A stretch of 64,000 nucleotides of DNA from Isoetes taiwanensis (taxonomy: Eukaryota; Streptophyta; Lycopodiopsida; Isoetales; Isoetaceae), in assembly GCA_021234155.1 (NCBI GenBank), contig JAJEKV010000057.1:9151564-9215563 (forward strand), in the 5' to 3' direction. Below the pieces are notes generated by a model. That model searched no databases. It saw only the letters and a list, made by a program, of their open reading frames with translations, and was not told the origin of the DNA. Of the stretch, positions 32,601 to 44,768 are shown one piece after another (within the stretch, counting starts at the first letter, position 1; every line of letters begins with the position of its first letter). The position numbers and the translations under genes are program-made.

Positions 32601-35448
32601 TTGAATGCCCTTTTAAGCTCAATGCTTTTGTTAAACAATGATAATTTTGAGGAGTTCAAGTCCTTCTACTTAAGTCTTCCAAGGGTTCAATCTTCAAATT
32701 CTATGAGAGATTTCTATTCCAATGTTAAAGGCTTCTAAAGCTTGGATCAAATAATGGTCAAAAATAATTGCGGTCTAAGGAAAGGAGAAAAAGAGATGCA
32801 TGATCAAGATGAAAAATATTAGCTTCAAATTGACCAGATCCTCACACTTGAGATCTACATCTGCGGGGAATCTAATCTTCGGCGGAATAATTAAAGGCCA
32901 TGAAGAATATGAGGCAAAAAGATTACTGCTATCAAATGCAAGATTAAATACCTTTCAAACATGGACAATAATAATTCTAAATTCTTCTTTGGAGAGTGTA
33001 AAATATAGAGTCCCTCAGAATCAAATTACATTTGTTAAAATGATCATGGAAGCTCTCTTGATGATGCCAAAGAAATAAGTCATTCTTGTTTATACAAATA
33101 CTTTCGAAATTTTCTCGATAAGTGGTAATACATCTTGGGAAGGGGGCCTCCGTGCTAAAGAATTCATTGATCTTTTGAATTCCGCACCTCTGCTCAATCT
33201 CGAATAATACCGACCGCCTAATGAATATGATTAAAAACCACTTTTGTGAATCTTGGGAAAGGGAAAAGCCCGGACCTCGATGGCCTTCCTCAAAGAGTTC
33301 TATATAAATTTTGGGATGAAATTAAACATGATTTTATTCAAATGATTCATGGATTTTGATTGACTAATCATTTACATCTGCCATAGCTTCTGAATTTGGT
33401 TACTTTAGTGCCAAAGGTGGATAATCAGAACTTTTAGTGATTGAGACCTATCTCCCTCACAAAATACCTCTTATAAAGTTTTTGTGCCAAAAATTATAGC
33501 AAAGCGGCATTAATGGCTATTTTGCAAACCAATATCTCCATAAACCGATCCGCCTTTTTTTTGCCAAATAGATATATCCTCGATAATTATATTCTTTTGC
33601 CATGGAGGTTGCTGCTTGGGCTAAATTTTCAAATCAAAAATTGCATCCCCGCTTCAAGTTGGATTTCTCAAAGGCCTTTGACTCTATCAGATGGGATTTT
33701 TACGGATTAAGAAAATTTGGTTTCGACAAGTTGATTGATTGATAATAGTCCTAAATTCACAAATTGCTCAATCATCTGTTTTGGTGCCAATGGTTCTCCT
33801 GTAATTTCCCTATCAAAGAAAGAAAGGAGACAAAGGTTGCCCTCTAGCACCTTATCTATTTATTGCTGCTGATCAATTAACTAGAGCTAAAAATCCCTCG
33901 CATCATCAAAATCTTGGAAATATCAAAGGTCTAATCATGCCTAAATCCCAAAATCGGTTAGCTCTTTTTAGACATGAAGGATAATACATTCTTCATTCTT
34001 ACAAAATGATGTTAAAAATATTGAGTTCTTCCCGAGAATAATTCATAATTTCGGCCGGGCTTCGTATTCATTTGAATTTCCACAAATCTATCATTATTGG
34101 TGCCTCAAATGTCGGATATTCTTGGCATAAAGTGTGATAAACCAGCAAACCACAAAAAATTGCTAGGTATGCCTTTGGGTCTAAAAGATGCAAATATCAA
34201 GACTCTTTGGAGCCCCCATTGTGGAAAAAGATGGGAAAGAAAATAATTATGGCGGTTAATGCTTTCTCTATTTGGTAGAACTATCATTGCTTCCCTCTGT
34301 CATAGCTAGCTCTCGTATATATTTTTCTTTTGCCCTTTTTATTGCTCCAAATGCATCTATCATCAATTAGAGGATCATCGGTAAAACTTCATTTGGGGGC
34401 AAGAGACATTTGTAAATTGAATTATGTAACCAAGAAAGTCATGAGGGTGGCCTAGGATGCAAAATTTACTGCACTACAAGCATATGCTTTGGGAGGAAAA
34501 ATATATCCAGAAAACTCTTTTCCAAAGACAAAAATCCTTCGCCATCAATTTTTTCAATACTGGATTTCAAGAAGTGTTATCGAGGCATTCCGCTTTTGAA
34601 CATCAGCTCCTATCATTACGCATTCTCCGATATCAAACTTCTTTGCCAATACCTCCCCTTTGATGAGAAATCTTTTTAATGGTATGGAATAATGTTTCCA
34701 ATGCTTTCTCTTATACTAAATTAAATCAGGCTCATCCATACTATGAATATCTTCTAGAATCCAAAGTTTATCTAAAGAGATAGCATTCATTTGGCCATAA
34801 TTCATTCTAAGATTTAGAAAAATGGATGCATAGTAAATATGCGAACCTAGGTGACCTCTGGTCCAATGGAAACCTGGATTTTATGGACTAAGCTTTGGCG
34901 TAAGGATTAAAGGTTCTAGCACCGATTGCTTTATAAGCATCACATCGGCCGGTGAGCCAGCCTGAGTTTGGATGCAAGTCATTCTGTGATTGTTTCAAAT
35001 GGCAAAACGAAATATTAAGGTATCTTGGATCTATGACTGTTTGAGCTACCACAATTTTGTTGTCAAGCGGCCCTGATTATTGGCAATCTCTTTTGAAATA
35101 TGCGGAACTCTCACGTGCTCCCCAAATTTCCTATTCAATTCTAATTTAGTAAGTGTCCCCAAATCTTCAAGCAATACTAAACATCCATGATCGATTGAAT
35201 ATTCTGATCCTCATAAAATAGTTTCCCTTTATGTCCCTTTCCTTTAGGATGCTTTGATAATCATGAATCACAGCCTCCTCTGGGCGTGCAGTTCTTGGTT
35301 TATGATGAGACCAGCAATGCTTCACAACGATACCCTCTTTGTGCTCACCGCCGGAACATGGAACTGTAGGAATGAATTAACGCTGGTGCAACTGGATAAG
35401 GTGGTTATGTTCGACACATGAAATAAATATGATGTTATTTCTGACCAA
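29650..35448 (+). mobile_element. L1-like LINE, copy 1 (5' ~5.8 kb, broken and cut short)
   Basis: Same LINE as at 42,858-49,754. ORF1 is open from its ATG at 29,711 to 30,253. Beyond about 30,250 the coding sense of ORF1, endonuclease and reverse transcriptase is still traceable but interrupted by many small indels, more than in copy 2. It stops abruptly near 35,448, inside the carboxy-terminal part of ORF2, with no poly(A), exactly where unit 2 of the tandem duplication starts. That break is a junction, not the result of retrotransposition, because LINE copies lose 5' rather than 3' sequence. Confidence 0.85.
32230..32600. mobile_element. MITE inside LINE copy 1 (diverged)
   Basis: Occupies the same site as 45,472-45,841 (between AAATTG and GAATGCCCTTTT). 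Its ends are damaged (GATGTTGTCCCC and TTGCAACC...). Presence in both LINE copies places its insertion before the duplication. Confidence 0.6.
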
Positions 35449-36429
35449 CCTTGTTAATGCTGCTAATCACTTCTTTGCTGTTTACGCCCTTGGGGCATAT
35501 AGCCTGCCGATTTGGATTTGGATTTGGGTCTGCGGTTGGGGCATCGGGTTTTGGATTGGCGGGCCTTTGGCATGCCGGATGTAGATCCTCGACCATCTGC
35601 TCCAGATTTTGGATGTTGTCGGTTTGCATATGTTTATTTTTCTTGGTTATCGATATCTTCACTTTTGGAGGCGGTTTTATTCCTATCGGCTCGAGTCGGT
35701 CATGTTTTTGCAGTATAACCGGGATCAATCATTGCTAGTATGTTTCAACCACGGCGATGATCTTATTTGGATTCGGTAGGATGCGGTCGGTGGCCAAGGG
35801 TTTGCTGCCCATGTTTTGCCACGAAGCGGGCCCGTGACTCCGCGCCCTTCGACTGACCTCTGCGTTTGGTGCTTAGGGTAAGGGGATCTTGGGATTCGTT
35901 GCTTCCCACCATTCGTTATTCCGGATTTCTTGGTTTTGAGTTAACATGGTTCGTTTTTGCATATGCCCACATGTTGTTCCCTTAGTAACGATTTTTTGGT
36001 TTTGATTTAACATGGGTCGTTTTTTGTATATACCATGTTGTTTCCATAGTTCTGTCTAGTCTTGTTTTGGCATGATAATTCGGGGTCTTCTACTCTCGCT
36101 GCTTATCATTTACTGACCTTAGTTCATTCCTTGCGATGTGACATTTATTTTTCAACATAGGTGTCTTGCAGGAGTGCATGTGCTTTGCAAGTTGATATAG
36201 TTCCATTCCATGGTGAATTTGATTAGAATAGCACTTTTTTTTTTTTAAACTCCCTATTGTATACTTGAATCGGCTTTGGTGATTTGTGAGCTAGACAGAG
36301 ATGCCATGGGGCAAGCTTTATGGTTTGTCCTAGGATTGGTGGCATATCATCCAAATTTTTTGACCAGGTTATCACCATTCTCATGCTTTCCTAGAGATCA
36401 CTTACCGAGGGTTGTATGAGATGTTTTGC

Positions 36430-36491
36430 CTTAAAGCACTTTCATCAAATTCGTGGACGATAAAATCATATTCTATTCTATTCTATTCTAA
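36430..36491 (+). repeat. SINE-like 3' end with (ATTCT)n tail, unit-2 copy
   Basis: Identical in arrangement to 23,215-23,276. Confidence 0.4.
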
Positions 36492-39400
36492 TACTTGTGG
36501 CCCTAGTTTGTATGTTTGTATTATTTTGGTGTGATCTTTGCCCCTAGCCTTTAAGTCTTCAACGAGGTTTTCCTTAGGATATCCATAGCTTCGCTTGCTC
36601 TGGGTTGCATAGTGGCTTAAATTTTGGTAGTCATCATGCTTCGATATCAGTTTCTTCTGGGCATTGCATATCTCTTTTTTCAAATTTTGGTAGTCATCAT
36701 GCTTCGATATCAGTTTCTTCTGAGCATTGCATATCTCGATGTGGTATTTAGTAAAACTTGTATAGTTTTTGACATGATCTTGTGCTAAATTTGACATGGG
36801 ACCTTTCTTGTATCCTTATTTTTGAGCATTACTAGTCATATGGTTAATGCATTTTTCTTATGATGGTCACAAGAGTTCGTAGTTGTTTTTCTCTGGTTCT
36901 TTGCTTTCATGCAGCGTTTATCACGGTTTCCTTTTATAAGTTCATTGCTCTAGATATGGGTTTATAACCTTCATATGCACATGCTTCTTTAATGCAGTCA
37001 TGCCATCTCCTCATTTTTGCTTGATAGTGCAATTGTCTCCATGGTTTTATTGTGCATATTGACCAAAGCGTTATTGTATGGAGGGAGAAAATTTTCTTTT
37101 TAGGTTGGGACGCATATTTTTTGGTACTTGAGACATTTGAACCTTTTCAGCGCAGGTTTACATGGGTTGGTGGTGCTTATTCCTAGACATGTAGGTTGAT
37201 GCTCGTGTCATTGATATGCATGTTTTTTCTTATTGCTATAGTCTACATATAATTTCTTAGTCCCTATGTTTTTACTAATATTTCTAGTTATATGGTTTAC
37301 ACATTTTTTCCCAGCCACTCATTTGGTCATCTTACTCCTTTAATCCTGTTTGCTCCTTTGCTCTGTGATTGGGTTTCTTTCTCGTTGTATCTTTTTGTCC
37401 CATGTTTCTATTTGGATGTTTTGCAATTTTTATCCTTTCAACCTCTTTTCGTGATCCCAAAATTATGTCGTCCAACACATTACATTTTCTTTCTTGATCG
37501 TCTTTTTCGTCTCGCATTTTTCCTTACCTTCTTTTGTCTCATTCATCTTAGTTTTTCTAATTGTTCTGTCTCCTTCATTTGTTCATCTCATCTTTCGCCT
37601 TGTCGTTGTTCTTTCTGCCCTGTTAGGGTCCAGTTGCTTGGCCATTTTGTTTTTGTTTGTCCTAGTTGCGGGGTTTCCCGCAGATTTTCTTATTTTAGGT
37701 GTTTACATATAGATTTCCTAGCCCGTATGGTTGTCTCATATTCCTATTTATCTGGGTTACACATATTTTTTCTAGCCACTTCTATGGTCATCTTACTCTC
37801 TTCACCCTGTTTGCTCCTGTGATCGGGTTCCTTTCTTGGGTTACATTTCCTTCCATGTATCTCAGTACGTCCCCTTTGCTTGGTTTCATTTGGATGTCTT
37901 CCGTTTTTTATGCTTTCAAGTTTATCTTCCACATTTGTTTCTAGGCATCACGTGCTCCTTTCGTTCGAGTCGTCGTCTGCATCTTGTCTACCTTATGAAT
38001 ATGCTATCTTGGTTCTCTTGATTTAGGGTTGTCTTGTTCCTTGTGAATACTTTATCTAGTATTATGGCTATTGTTTCCAACATTATGTAGATAGGTTACA
38101 TGCTCTTTTTCCTTGTGTGTTCTAGTTTACGACTGCGCAATTGTTTTTCTATTTATGGTGTTGGTCGTGTGTATTCGCGAGATCAGTGCAGGCTCCTTTC
38201 TATAACTTCTCGCTTCTTGCTGATGGAGGTCTTTGAGGGCCTGCTCTTGCTCTTTCTCATAGTTACCTTTGTGTGCTTGTTTGTCATTGCATTTTTCGAC
38301 CTTACGTTATGCGACCTTAACTATGTTTGTCTCTATGTCCTTTGTTCCTCTGTTCACGAGCCCTTTATTTTTCCTGTTTTTTCACCATTATATCTTGTTT
38401 GTCTCTTTGTCCTCCATGTTGATCCTTACCTCTTGATCCACACTCCTTCTTCCTCCTCTATTTCTTTCACTTACCCTTTTGAAGCATCTTTTCTTTGGTT
38501 TCTCATACTAACCATCTAGGAGCATTGTTGTGCTTATACAAAGGATTTATTTTTCAGGTTTGTGGCATCTTTAGTCAGGTTTGTTTGCAAGCATGCTTTC
38601 TTTGATCTCATATCCACATCTCGCATGTAGGTTTACAACATGTTTTTTAGATAATATTTTTTATTTTTGCAAGCATATTCTCTTGGATTTCATAGTCGAC
38701 TCTTGCAAGCATACTAGAATAACTTGTCATTTATATAGTTCAGCATCTAGTTTACTTGTGTATGTATTGGCACAATTATCTTTCTTTAAGTATCTTATGT
38801 GTTTTGGTTCATATTTTGATTTGTTTCTTGTGTTTCTTTCATTCCATTTTCCTCGTTACATCATGATTTTACGATCATTGCTCGATTGTTTCTGGCTTTT
38901 CATGTTTGGGATGTCTGGCATGGTATGAGGCATGCTTAGTTCCATTATCTCTTGTCTCCCTTTATTTCATATTTTTTCGTTTGATTTCGTAACTTCTGTT
39001 TTATTGCTCCATGGTGATGATGCCCCTTTTTTGTCACCTTAGATAATATTACTCTTCTTACTCCGCCGACCCGCTTTTGGGCTCTTCAATCCTGTTAGTT
39101 TGTGCCCTATTGCCTTGCTTACCCCTTCTTGCCACTGTCGCAGTTCTCTTATTTCTCCTTTGGTCCTTTGGTTTTCGGGTTTATCTCGTTCATGGATTGC
39201 CATTATAGGCTCCCACATTTGTCTTTAGGCGTCTTGTGCTCCTTTTGTTCTAGTCGTCTTCTGCATCTTGTCTTTCTTGTGAATGTGGCCATCTTGGTTT
39301 CTCACTCCTGTCTTGAATTATTGTGCTCTTTTCGAGGGCTATTCTTGCTAGTTCCAAGAGTTAACAAATTTCTATGGTTTTACTGGTATTTTCTTTTTAG

Positions 39401-40352
39401 TTATGAAATGTTATCTCCTCAGATTTCTTTGATTTGTTGCAGTTTACAATTGTCACTATGGTTCTACTGGTGCATGTTGATCTTTTGTTATGATATATCT
39501 CTTTTTATAGGGGCCGATTGGACATGGATGTTCTTTCTTTGAGTTCTTATCATTTTGAGTTTTTCCTTTCCTTTGGAAGTGTTACCCTCTAGTATTCCGT
39601 GGTTGCATGTTCTAGTTCTGCGTTAGGTTTTTCTTATGTTTCGAGATTACTTCACTGGTATTTCATATTCTAGGGCCCTTGTTTCTCGGTAGGTTAGATG
39701 CTCCTTTTGTTCGTATGTTCTAGTGTTACGATTGTGCGAATCATGTTTTTGGTTATGGTGTTAGTATATGTGTTTGCTAGGTCTTTGCATACTTCTCCCT
39801 AGAATTTTTTCAGTTCTTTCTCATAGAGGTCTTTGAGGGTCTATTCTCGCTTTTTCCTCAGTGTTTCTCATGGTTGCCCCTATGGGCATGTTAGACATTT
39901 GTATTATGCAGCCTTGCATCATGCGACATTAAGTATGTTGTCCTTATGTACTCTATTCCTTTTGTTCACGATCCCTTTATCTTCCCATTTCTTCATCATT
40001 ATGTTTGGTTCGTCTCTTTTGTCCTTGACTCGTCATTCCCCCTTATCTCTTTCACTTACCCTCTTGAAACGTCTTGGTCCTTCTTGAAACGTCTTGATGT
40101 TTGCTCTCCTTCGTTTGTTCGTCGTCTCGCCATAGTTCTTTGCCTTCTTAGTGCCACTTTTATCATATTCTTTGTTCTGATTCGCTTTGCCTAGCCTTTT
40201 GTTGTTGTCCCAGTTGCCTATTCTATTCCGGTCATCCTTCTTTGCGTTTTCCTCACTTTGGTTGCTCTGCCCTTTCCTCTCGTTATCTTCCTTTGTCCAG
40301 TCCTTTTGAGATAGATTCCTCTTCTATCGGCCAACTTGTTTGTCTCATAGGA

Positions 40353-40414
40353 CCCATCCTAGGAATGCCACGGTTCTATTGCGACAACAATAGAACCGAC
40401 ATTCCTTGGATGGG
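40353..40414. repeat. Long hairpin, copy 3
   Basis: Same as 27,128-27,189, belonging to unit 2. Confidence 0.8.
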
Positions 40415-40571
40415 GATGCCTTTCTTCACATCTAGTTCCACTCATCGGCGTTCTCTTGAGCTCCCCTTTTCTGTTTTCTCTTCTTTGGCTCCTCAAGTTT
40501 CCCTTCCGCTCCTCCCTCTTGTGTCTTTTATGTTGTGGCTCTGTAGCCTTCAGTTTTCCTCCATAGTTTCT

Positions 40572-40945
40572 TTTTCTCGGCGTGGTGTGTCGTGGCCTGC
40601 GAGACAATTTTGTTATTCATTTTTCTCTCGGCGTAACCTGTAGCCTCAGAGGTAACACTAATCGGATGGTTTTTCGCGATGGTTTTTCAGCGGGACGGTT
40701 CCCGTTGGTTGGCTATTGTTTCTTCCTCGGCGTGGCCTTGGAGCCTCCGAGAGTGCTATTATATTTTGATATACGCACTTTGGCACTAGGATCCATCCTA
40801 GGAATGTTATTTCTCGGCGTGGTATTTGTAGCCTCGAGGCAGCACTAATCGGTTGTTTTTTCCGCGATGGTCATTCAGCGGGACGGTTCCCGATTGGTAA
40901 ATTTGTTATTTGTTTCTTTCGGCGTGGCGTGGAGCCTCTGAGTCT
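40572..40945. repeat. Tandem CGGCGTGG / CCTCCGAG repeats, unit-2 copy
   Basis: Counterpart of 27,345-27,722. Differences cluster at GCAG/CTG and GCGG sites. Confidence 0.6.
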
Positions 40946-41344
40946 TCGGCCTATGGCTTCTAACTCATTGACGGGTTATTTTTTTTTTCAGCCTTGATTC
41001 TGCAGGATTGTTTAAGGTCTTGTGGTTGCCATAGTGCGTGGGGTCGTGCTTCAACTATTTGCTTGGGTTTCCTCGAAAACCTAGGAAGGCATGGTTCTTC
41101 GTCCCGATGAGGAGCAGTCACCAAGTCTTCTCACCTTTGCATCGACTAAGTGGCGGATAAAACCATCTTTTATGTAGTATTCTTCAGTTTCATCATGCTC
41201 TCGATGATTGTCTAGTTTCAGAGCATTTTAAAGTTCATATTTTTCAAATCCCTAGTGAGGGATCCATTTTTTACTCAATATTTTTACAAAGCTCAATGAG
41301 AACACCACTTCACTTCGGCCAACTTGTTTGTCTCATAGGACCCA

Positions 41345-41464
41345 TCCTAGGTAACGATGCTTAGCTGATCTTTTCGGATGATCAACCACTTGGGACTGAG
41401 ACACGGCCTAGACTCCAGAGGAGGGAGCAGTGGGGAATCTTGGACAATGGGCGGGCGCCTGAAT
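41345..41464 (+). rRNA. Small-subunit rRNA fragment, mitochondrial type (copy 2)
   Basis: Same as 28,126-28,245 (one visible change, CCGGAGGAG to CCAGAGGAG). Confidence 0.7.
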
Positions 41465-41807
41465 CTCAAGACGCTCCTCAAACCAATCATATACTTTATT
41501 GAGATGGGTGAACTTTTCATAAATTCCAATTATAAGAAATAGAAGTTTTTTTATTAAATTCAAATGGAGTGATTTCGGTTCTGAAAGGTAGAATCATCAA
41601 TATAAATAACCTTTTCTCGCGTCTACAAAGAATATATAACACGGAGTGTCTCGTACGTGACATAACCCCTATGCCCCATAATGGATGTAGACCTCCTAAA
41701 AAGAGATGTATATAATATGGAAGATAGGTATTATCTCAAAACCGTTGTTAGCAATTCATAGTTTATTTGAATAAAATTGTTCTATGTTTGTGTAATTTGC
41801 AGATATT

Positions 41808-42533
41808 TCTGGAAAATTGGAATTGATGAAGTTGACAGGAGTGAGAGGTATGATTGTGCAACTCTAATTGAATTAAATCATTTCCATGCCATTAGGCCTA
41901 TGTAAAGGACAGACCCTACTCAAGTAGCACACATGAATTATTTTTGTTTCTGCCACAATTGTTGGCTTGGTAAGTATGGCAAGTGTCCAAACAAGGAGAG
42001 AATAGGCACATGGATTTTTTTTGAATTAAAACCAGGTACTGAATATAAATATGAAGCTGTTGATGGTCCTATATATGACGGAGATCTGGAAATGGAAGTC
42101 AGATATTATTGCAGGGGATAACTTTGCAGTCAATGTTGAGCCTAACAATAAAGAAATGGTAGATTCTTATAATGTGAAATGCACGCAGGTGAAACATGTT
42201 CAAAAAGCATATAAGGATCCTTGGAGGCAGAAGTTTGGTCGGAATGAAGTTTGGTCGGAATGAAGTTTGGTAACAGGAAAGTACTATAAGTTCATTTGAG
42301 GCTGCAGATATGAGTTGCTAGAACATGATCCTGAATGTAGTGTTTACAGTCATTTACTTACTTCAATGAATTTTGTTATGCATCAAGTGGGGAACAATCA
42401 ATATGAGCTTGATGAAGATGTGCATGATCATAAAACACTGCAATTTTTGCACAAAATGCAGTTGATTGAAATCACAAACAAGAAAAAGTGCAAAGGTTGC
42501 AAAGAAACGAAGAAGAAAGAATGGAGACAGTAA
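41808..42533 (+). pseudogene. Cys-rich coding remnant (copy 2, clearer)
   Basis: The sense runs through several frames. A start region reads WKIGIDEVDRSERYDC and HFHAIRPM. Then, from 41,933, CFCHNCWLGKYGKCPNK with a CxC(x)2C(x)7C cluster, ELKPGTEYKYEAVDGPIYDG and YYCRG. After a one-base shift it reads DNFAVNVEPNNKEMVDSYNV, and later, from about 42,312, LEHDPECSVYSHLLTSMNFV and YELDEDVHDHK. It ends KKKCKGCKETKKKEWRQ. The Cys spacing suggests metal binding. I do not recognise the family; the style (Cys cluster, then a reader-like segment) resembles proteins that travel with DUF7869-type genes. Broken by at least one frameshift and stops. Confidence 0.5.
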
Positions 42534-42609
42534 ACATAAACTAACAATTCATTCCATACAAACTTGTGGAATTTTAACCATTACCATTGTAAAAATACAA
42601 TCAATTCAA

Positions 42610-42790
42610 TGCAATTCATTTGTAAACATCCTTATGTGCAATTCAATGCAATTCTTCTGTAAATTCATTCAATGCAATTCATTTGTAAACATCCTCTTTT
42701 GCAAAAATACAATCAATTCAATATAGTTCATTTGTAAACATCCTTATATTGCAATTCAATGCAATTCATTTGTAAACATCCTTGTGTGCA
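42610..42790. repeat. Degenerate minisatellite, unit-2 copy
   Basis: Same array as 29,390-29,573. Confidence 0.75.
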
Positions 42791-42928
42791 CAGTCTTATT
42801 TACATCCGAATTGTATCCTAAAACACAATCTTATTTGCCATCCCAATTGCATTTTAAAACACAGACTGCACTTGATGAAGGGCATTTCAATTCTACAACT
42901 CAATTCCACAATAAAACAGACTCAAGCT

Positions 42929-44768
42929 ATGACAAAAGTTTTACATGGAAAAGAGTCAATGGCGTGGGGAAAAGGATTCAAAAAAAAGAGGCCAAGCAAG
43001 CTCGGATAGATTCGGTAACACGGGACCACGGATGACTCAAGATTTACAAATTCTACTCTGACTATCCAAGAAAACACAGTTAAGATAATAAATAAAAAGG
43101 GTTGGAATCACGGGGAATAATAAATGCAATCCACCTTTGTATCTTTGAATCAATCAGCATTTGCTTGGTCGGGATAACGACACAATCTTGGTGACAACAT
43201 CATCAACAACAAAAAGAAATTTGAAAGGAAAAGGGCCTATGCGAGGAAATTCAAATTGATCAAGCTAAAGATCAAATCAATCTTGCCCGGCCTCTACAAG
43301 ATATAATGATTGATTCTAAAAATTTTGCAACTCTTAGATCGATTCTTTGCAATCAGTTGAAAAAAATAATATTAATACTCGGTGGCAATTTTGAAAAATA
43401 AGAGGGGCGAGCTCTTTGAAAATATTCTCTCTGAGACAAAAATTCAGGCTATATCAAGCTGCTATAAAGCAGGGGATAACTTTCGGATAGCAAGATCAAT
43501 GTAGCTGATAACGAAGAAAGAAGAATTATTAATTATGGAGAATAAGAAAGTTGGTGGCCGAACTTTGCTCCAGGCAGAAAAATTGAGCAAGTTCCTTTGC
43601 AACATTCCACGGTTTCTTAGCAACAACACCAAACTTATAAGGGAGAACATTCTCAGCATGTTGACAAGCAAATGCTTTCGGATAACAATCAACATTTATG
43701 TATCAGAGATGGTGACACAACAATCGATTTCATTTGCTACAAATCTTTGAAATAATATGTCACAATAGTTTAAAATTCTTGCGATATTCGATGACTTTTT
43801 GTGCAGATTCCATTGAGCCAATAATTATCCCAGATTCCTTGCCTTCACAGCCATATCAAGATTGCAACTTTGTTACCTCCACACCCTGCCTGATATCTGA
43901 GAACTTTGATAATATATCCCAAAACTCTGAACTCATTACTATGAAACATGATTCATTTATTGGTCATGGGGATCTGATTAACTTATCAGATCCGAAAGAT
44001 CCTATACATATTTCTACATCCCAGTATCAAAATCGTAATAACAATGTTGAACAGTCTATTGCTGAGCAATTAGCAGAGTTACATGTGGAATATATAGGGG
44101 TTCAGAATCACGGTCACGGGGAATATACAAGATAATGTAGTGCATCGGGAAGGATCGGCGACATAGCACAACAAGAGGCAGAATTAAATATAGTTGCAGA
44201 AGCAGATACTACAGTACAAAAATCTTATTCTGAGAAAATGAATATGGCAAATATGGTGGTTTCTAAAGATGGAAATGGAATAGATAGGCCAGAAGAAAAC
44301 AATCACACAGAAACTTTGGGATCTGCTTCTACCAGGCAAGTACTTTCTATTATTAATGCTATGGATGTAAATTTACATAATTCAGATTCTATTCCTTTTT
44401 CTAGTAGTTCTATGAATATTGATAAAATGATTGAGTCAAGCAACCCTTGCTGTCATTCTAAATTCTGGGCCTGCTCTCATGAATCTGACTCTGACCCTAA
44501 TTTTCCTGATAAAGAAAATGATCTATCAGCTCAATTATGGGAGGATGATAAATTCTTATCCAATTCTAATGCTGTCCTTAGTAAAAAAAGAAATACTGCT
44601 ACCATAGCTAAAACCAACAAGAATTACTCTAGTAAATTTGAGTCTCCTGCCTTGAATCCAGACTTCAATCTAAGAAAAATACCAGGAGTCAAAAAAGAAA
44701 TCCTATTAAACCTTTCTCTTCTCAATCCTTTTCTATTTCCTCATGAAGATCCTTTCATGGAATCTTAG
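42929..44768 (+). pseudogene. LINE ORF1, broken
   Basis: Starts MTKVFTWKR at 42,929 (29,711 in the other unit, where it is open longer). It is followed by Lys/Gln-rich and Asn/Ser-rich sequence in shifting frames, and the last part is open at 44,238-44,768, ending in FPHEDPFMES. No RNA-recognition or CCHC motif is recognised. As expected for LINE ORF1 it precedes and slightly overlaps ORF2. Confidence 0.6.

Larger units (their letters stand above)
22237..35448. repeat. 13.2-kb tandem duplication, unit 1
   Basis: Aligns along its whole length with 35,463-48,790, in the same orientation and order: pyrimidine-rich region, hairpin, rRNA fragment, Cys-rich coding remnant, minisatellite, and LINE with an internal MITE. 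The unit ends inside the LINE, with no poly(A), directly before unit 2 begins at the TAATCACTTCTTTGC that also starts this unit. The first ~8 kb of this unit reads cleanly; about 30,250-35,448 is full of small indels relative to unit 2. Confidence 0.9.
35463..41310. repeat. Pyrimidine-rich degenerate repeat region (copy 2)
   Basis: Same content as 22,237-28,090, with isolated substitutions and small indels, mostly around CAG/CTG. No gene. Confidence 0.6.
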
